This document shows, in pieces, positions 36,821 through 38,382 of a DNA stretch of 38,382 bases. Origin of the DNA: JACQNR01 sp964533045 (GTDB lineage: Bacteria; Acidobacteriota; Terriglobia; UBA7540). The notes under the pieces are model-generated. The model saw nothing but the letters and a program-made list of their open reading frames with translations, was not told the DNA's origin and searched no databases. Both the position numbers and the translations under genes were made by a program. Where the stretch lies: NCBI GenBank assembly GCA_964533045.1, contig CAZHKT010000018.1:1-38382 (forward strand), in the 5' to 3' direction. Each line of letters starts with the position of its first letter. The first letter of the stretch is position 1.

Positions 36821-38382
36821 CTAGCCCGTGGATCCCGACGACTCCGTATACGGCTTCTGCGTGTAAAGGTTCGCCTCATCAAGAGCGCCCTGGGTATTGT
36901 CGTTCGTCTGCAGGGCCCGCTGATAGGAATTCAGGGCGCGATCGCGCTGGCCGGTGAGATCGAAGATCTTTCCCATGTTCAGATAGCTCCAGACCTCGAT
37001 CCATTTGGGCTGCATATCGCCGTTGAGGGCGGCGCGAAAGGATTCCGAGGCGGCGTTATAGTTGCGCAGCTTCATATGGATTTCGCCGATGCGGAACAGC
37101 GCCAGCGAGCTGTTGGGGTGCAGCTCGAGCACCGTTTGATACTGGCGCAGGGCTTCGAGGTAAGCCTGCTGCTGCACCAGCTGGTCGCCCTTCGCCATTT
37201 CCACCTGAATCTTGATGTTATCGTCGAATTTCAGCAGGCGACTGGCGGGATCCACGACCACGCGGAGCGGGCGAGTCGGCGTGGTGACGGTGAAGTCGGC
37301 GCTCGTGCCCACCATTTCGACGCGCTCGTTAAGGGGTTTGCGGCCCTCGGGATAGATCCGAATTTCGACCGGCATGCGGAAGATGTCAATGTCCTGCTGC
37401 ACCTTTCCCACCACCTGGTAGCCCTTTTCCGTGCGGTAAACCGCCCAAGTGCGTTTGAACTGCGGCACGCCGGTGGAGTGCACCCACTGGGCAAAGAAGT
37501 AGGTCAGTTCCTGTTGGCTGATCTTCTCCGCCAGTCTCTCGAATTCGTCTGTGGTAATACCCTTGCCGGCGTATTCACCGGCCAGCGCCTGGAGCACCTT
37601 GAAGAAGGCGTCGTCGCCCACCACCCAGCGCAGCATGTGAAACACCATCGCGCCCTTCTGGTAAACGATGGACTGATACTCGGGGGTGTATTCGTGCAAC
37701 CGGCCCGACTGGCCGATGGGCGCGACTTCCTCGTGGGTCAGCGCGCCGATCTGGATCTCGCGCATGGTTTCTTCAAACTCGGTCTCGCTGACCGCGGATT
37801 CCAGATACATGGCGGCCGAGTAGGTGGCGAGGCCCTCGTCAAGGTAGACGTCGTTGCGCGTTGCCGGATTCACCAGGCATCGCCACCACAGGTGGGAGAT
37901 CTCGTGGGCCAGCAAACGCAGACTGGGACGCGGGGTGAATCCCCGCGAGGCCAGCGCCACCAGGCCGGGCGTGGTGTATCCGCCCACGGTGTCGTCATCC
38001 AGTTCCACGATGGCCAGGCGGCCGCCGCCGGGCAGCGGGCCGAACTTCTCCGAGAAGAATCCCAGAATCCTAGCGGCTTCGTCGCCGTAACGCGCGGCGA
38101 TCTCGGCGCGGCCGGGTTTCATATAGACCGCGATGTTGGCCCCCACGCGCGTCGCGGGCGTGACGTCAAACTTCCCGGCCACCACGGTGCCCGGAAAGGA
38201 GCGGTCCGAGTATTCGTAGGTGTAGGTGGTTTTCGCGGTTTGGCGCACCGGCGCCAGCGACTTGCCCGACGCCACCACCATCTGATCCGTGGGCACGGTG
38301 ATGCGCATCGTGGCGCTGAACCGGTTGACGCCGAAGTTGTCGACGGGAAACCAGCGGGCGGGATAAAGCAGGTAGGAGACAT
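36821..38382 (-). CDS. M1-family metallopeptidase with C-terminal TPR region (5' end outside the window)
   Basis: The frame is open to the right edge, so about 519 C-terminal residues are seen. The zinc site is HEISHLWW, followed 18 residues later by the third ligand in LDEGLATYSA: the HExxH-x18-E motif of gluzincin M1 aminopeptidases. A GGYTTPGLVALASRG segment before it resembles the substrate-binding GAMEN region, but GAMEN itself is replaced by GGYTT, so exopeptidase specificity may differ. After the peptidase domain, about 100 residues form TPR-like helices (AYLEALRQYQTVLELHPNSSLALFRIGEIHMKLRNYNAASESFRAAL). The N-terminal domain and any signal peptide are missing from the window. Confidence 0.88.
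   Translation of the reverse strand, partial: VSYLLYPARWFPVDNFGVNRFSATMRITVPTDQMVVASGKSLAPVRQTAKTTYTYEYSDRSFPGTVVAGKFDVTPATRVGANIAVYMKPGRAEIAARYGDEAARILGFFSEKFGPLPGGGRLAIVELDDDTVGGYTTPGLVALASRGFTPRPSLRLLAHEISHLWWRCLVNPATRNDVYLDEGLATYSAAMYLESAVSETEFEETMREIQIGALTHEEVAPIGQSGRLHEYTPEYQSIVYQKGAMVFHMLRWVVGDDAFFKVLQALAGEYAGKGITTDEFERLAEKISQQELTYFFAQWVHSTGVPQFKRTWAVYRTEKGYQVVGKVQQDIDIFRMPVEIRIYPEGRKPLNERVEMVGTSADFTVTTPTRPLRVVVDPASRLLKFDDNIKIQVEMAKGDQLVQQQAYLEALRQYQTVLELHPNSSLALFRIGEIHMKLRNYNAASESFRAALNGDMQPKWIEVWSYLNMGKIFDLTGQRDRALNSYQRALQTNDNTQGALDEANLYTQKPYTESSGSTG

Overview
The window is a 38.4 kb piece of a GC-rich bacterial chromosome, almost certainly from an uncultured or draft-assembled Acidobacteriota-like organism. 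Four things point that way: the mix of genes, the heavy load of short palindromic intergenic repeats (many starting GTAGCG and ending CGCTAC), the repeats that have entered proteins as 'GSAGILPA'-type peptides, and the 100-N scaffold gap. The lineage is inference. No rRNA, tRNA, CRISPR array, phage or complete insertion sequence was seen.

Layout. (1) 1-7644, minus strand: a respiratory operon in the order Rrf2 Fe-S regulator, outer-membrane beta-barrel, NAD(P)/FAD/Fe-S oxidoreductase, Rieske protein, b6-type cytochrome b with fused subunit IV, and a membrane-anchored cytochrome c with at least six hemes that runs off the left edge. (2) 7782-14629, plus strand: a GAF/AAA+ sigma-54 activator followed by a TolC-HlyD-MFS tripartite efflux operon; the TolC frame carries a STAS-like N-terminus. 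(3) 14748-16025: a 7Fe ferredoxin, a zinc-ribbon/PspC protein and a truncated gluconate-dehydrogenase subunit. (4) 16051-22802, minus strand: carboxylic-acid metabolism, with an FAH-family hydrolase, divergent acyl kinase, phosphate acyltransferase, HMGL-family synthase, LutA-like protein and an MBL-fold protein, separated by repeats and the scaffold gap. (5) 22989-25318, plus strand: a GH39-like glycosidase and a PASTA protein. (6) 25361-28686, minus strand: a three-gene operon of a degenerate RecA/KaiC-like protein, a small helical protein and a divergent family B DNA polymerase. Its promoter is covered by TTCGC repeats at exact 11-bp spacing. (7) 28844-34141, plus strand: GH2 glycosidase, PfkB sugar kinase, MBL-fold hydrolase and a class I glutamine-amidotransferase-like hydrolase. 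(8) 34137-36779: two inverted copies of a MITE-like element flank a rhodanese, an ArsC/Spx-like selenoprotein, a small unknown protein and a MidA-type methyltransferase. (9) 36821-38382, minus strand: an M1 peptidase with C-terminal TPRs, cut by the right edge.

The two most notable systems are these. First, the ArsC/Spx-family gene at 34722-35069 has an in-frame TGA exactly where the first Cys of the CxxC redox motif belongs, followed by a near-perfect bacterial SECIS hairpin, so it is a selenoprotein that ordinary gene calling splits or truncates. Second, the RecA-like/small protein/PolB operon with an SOS-like direct-repeat promoter could be a mutasome-like DNA-damage system. A third theme is that the genome's short palindromic repeats have entered coding sequence in frame in at least three proteins here.
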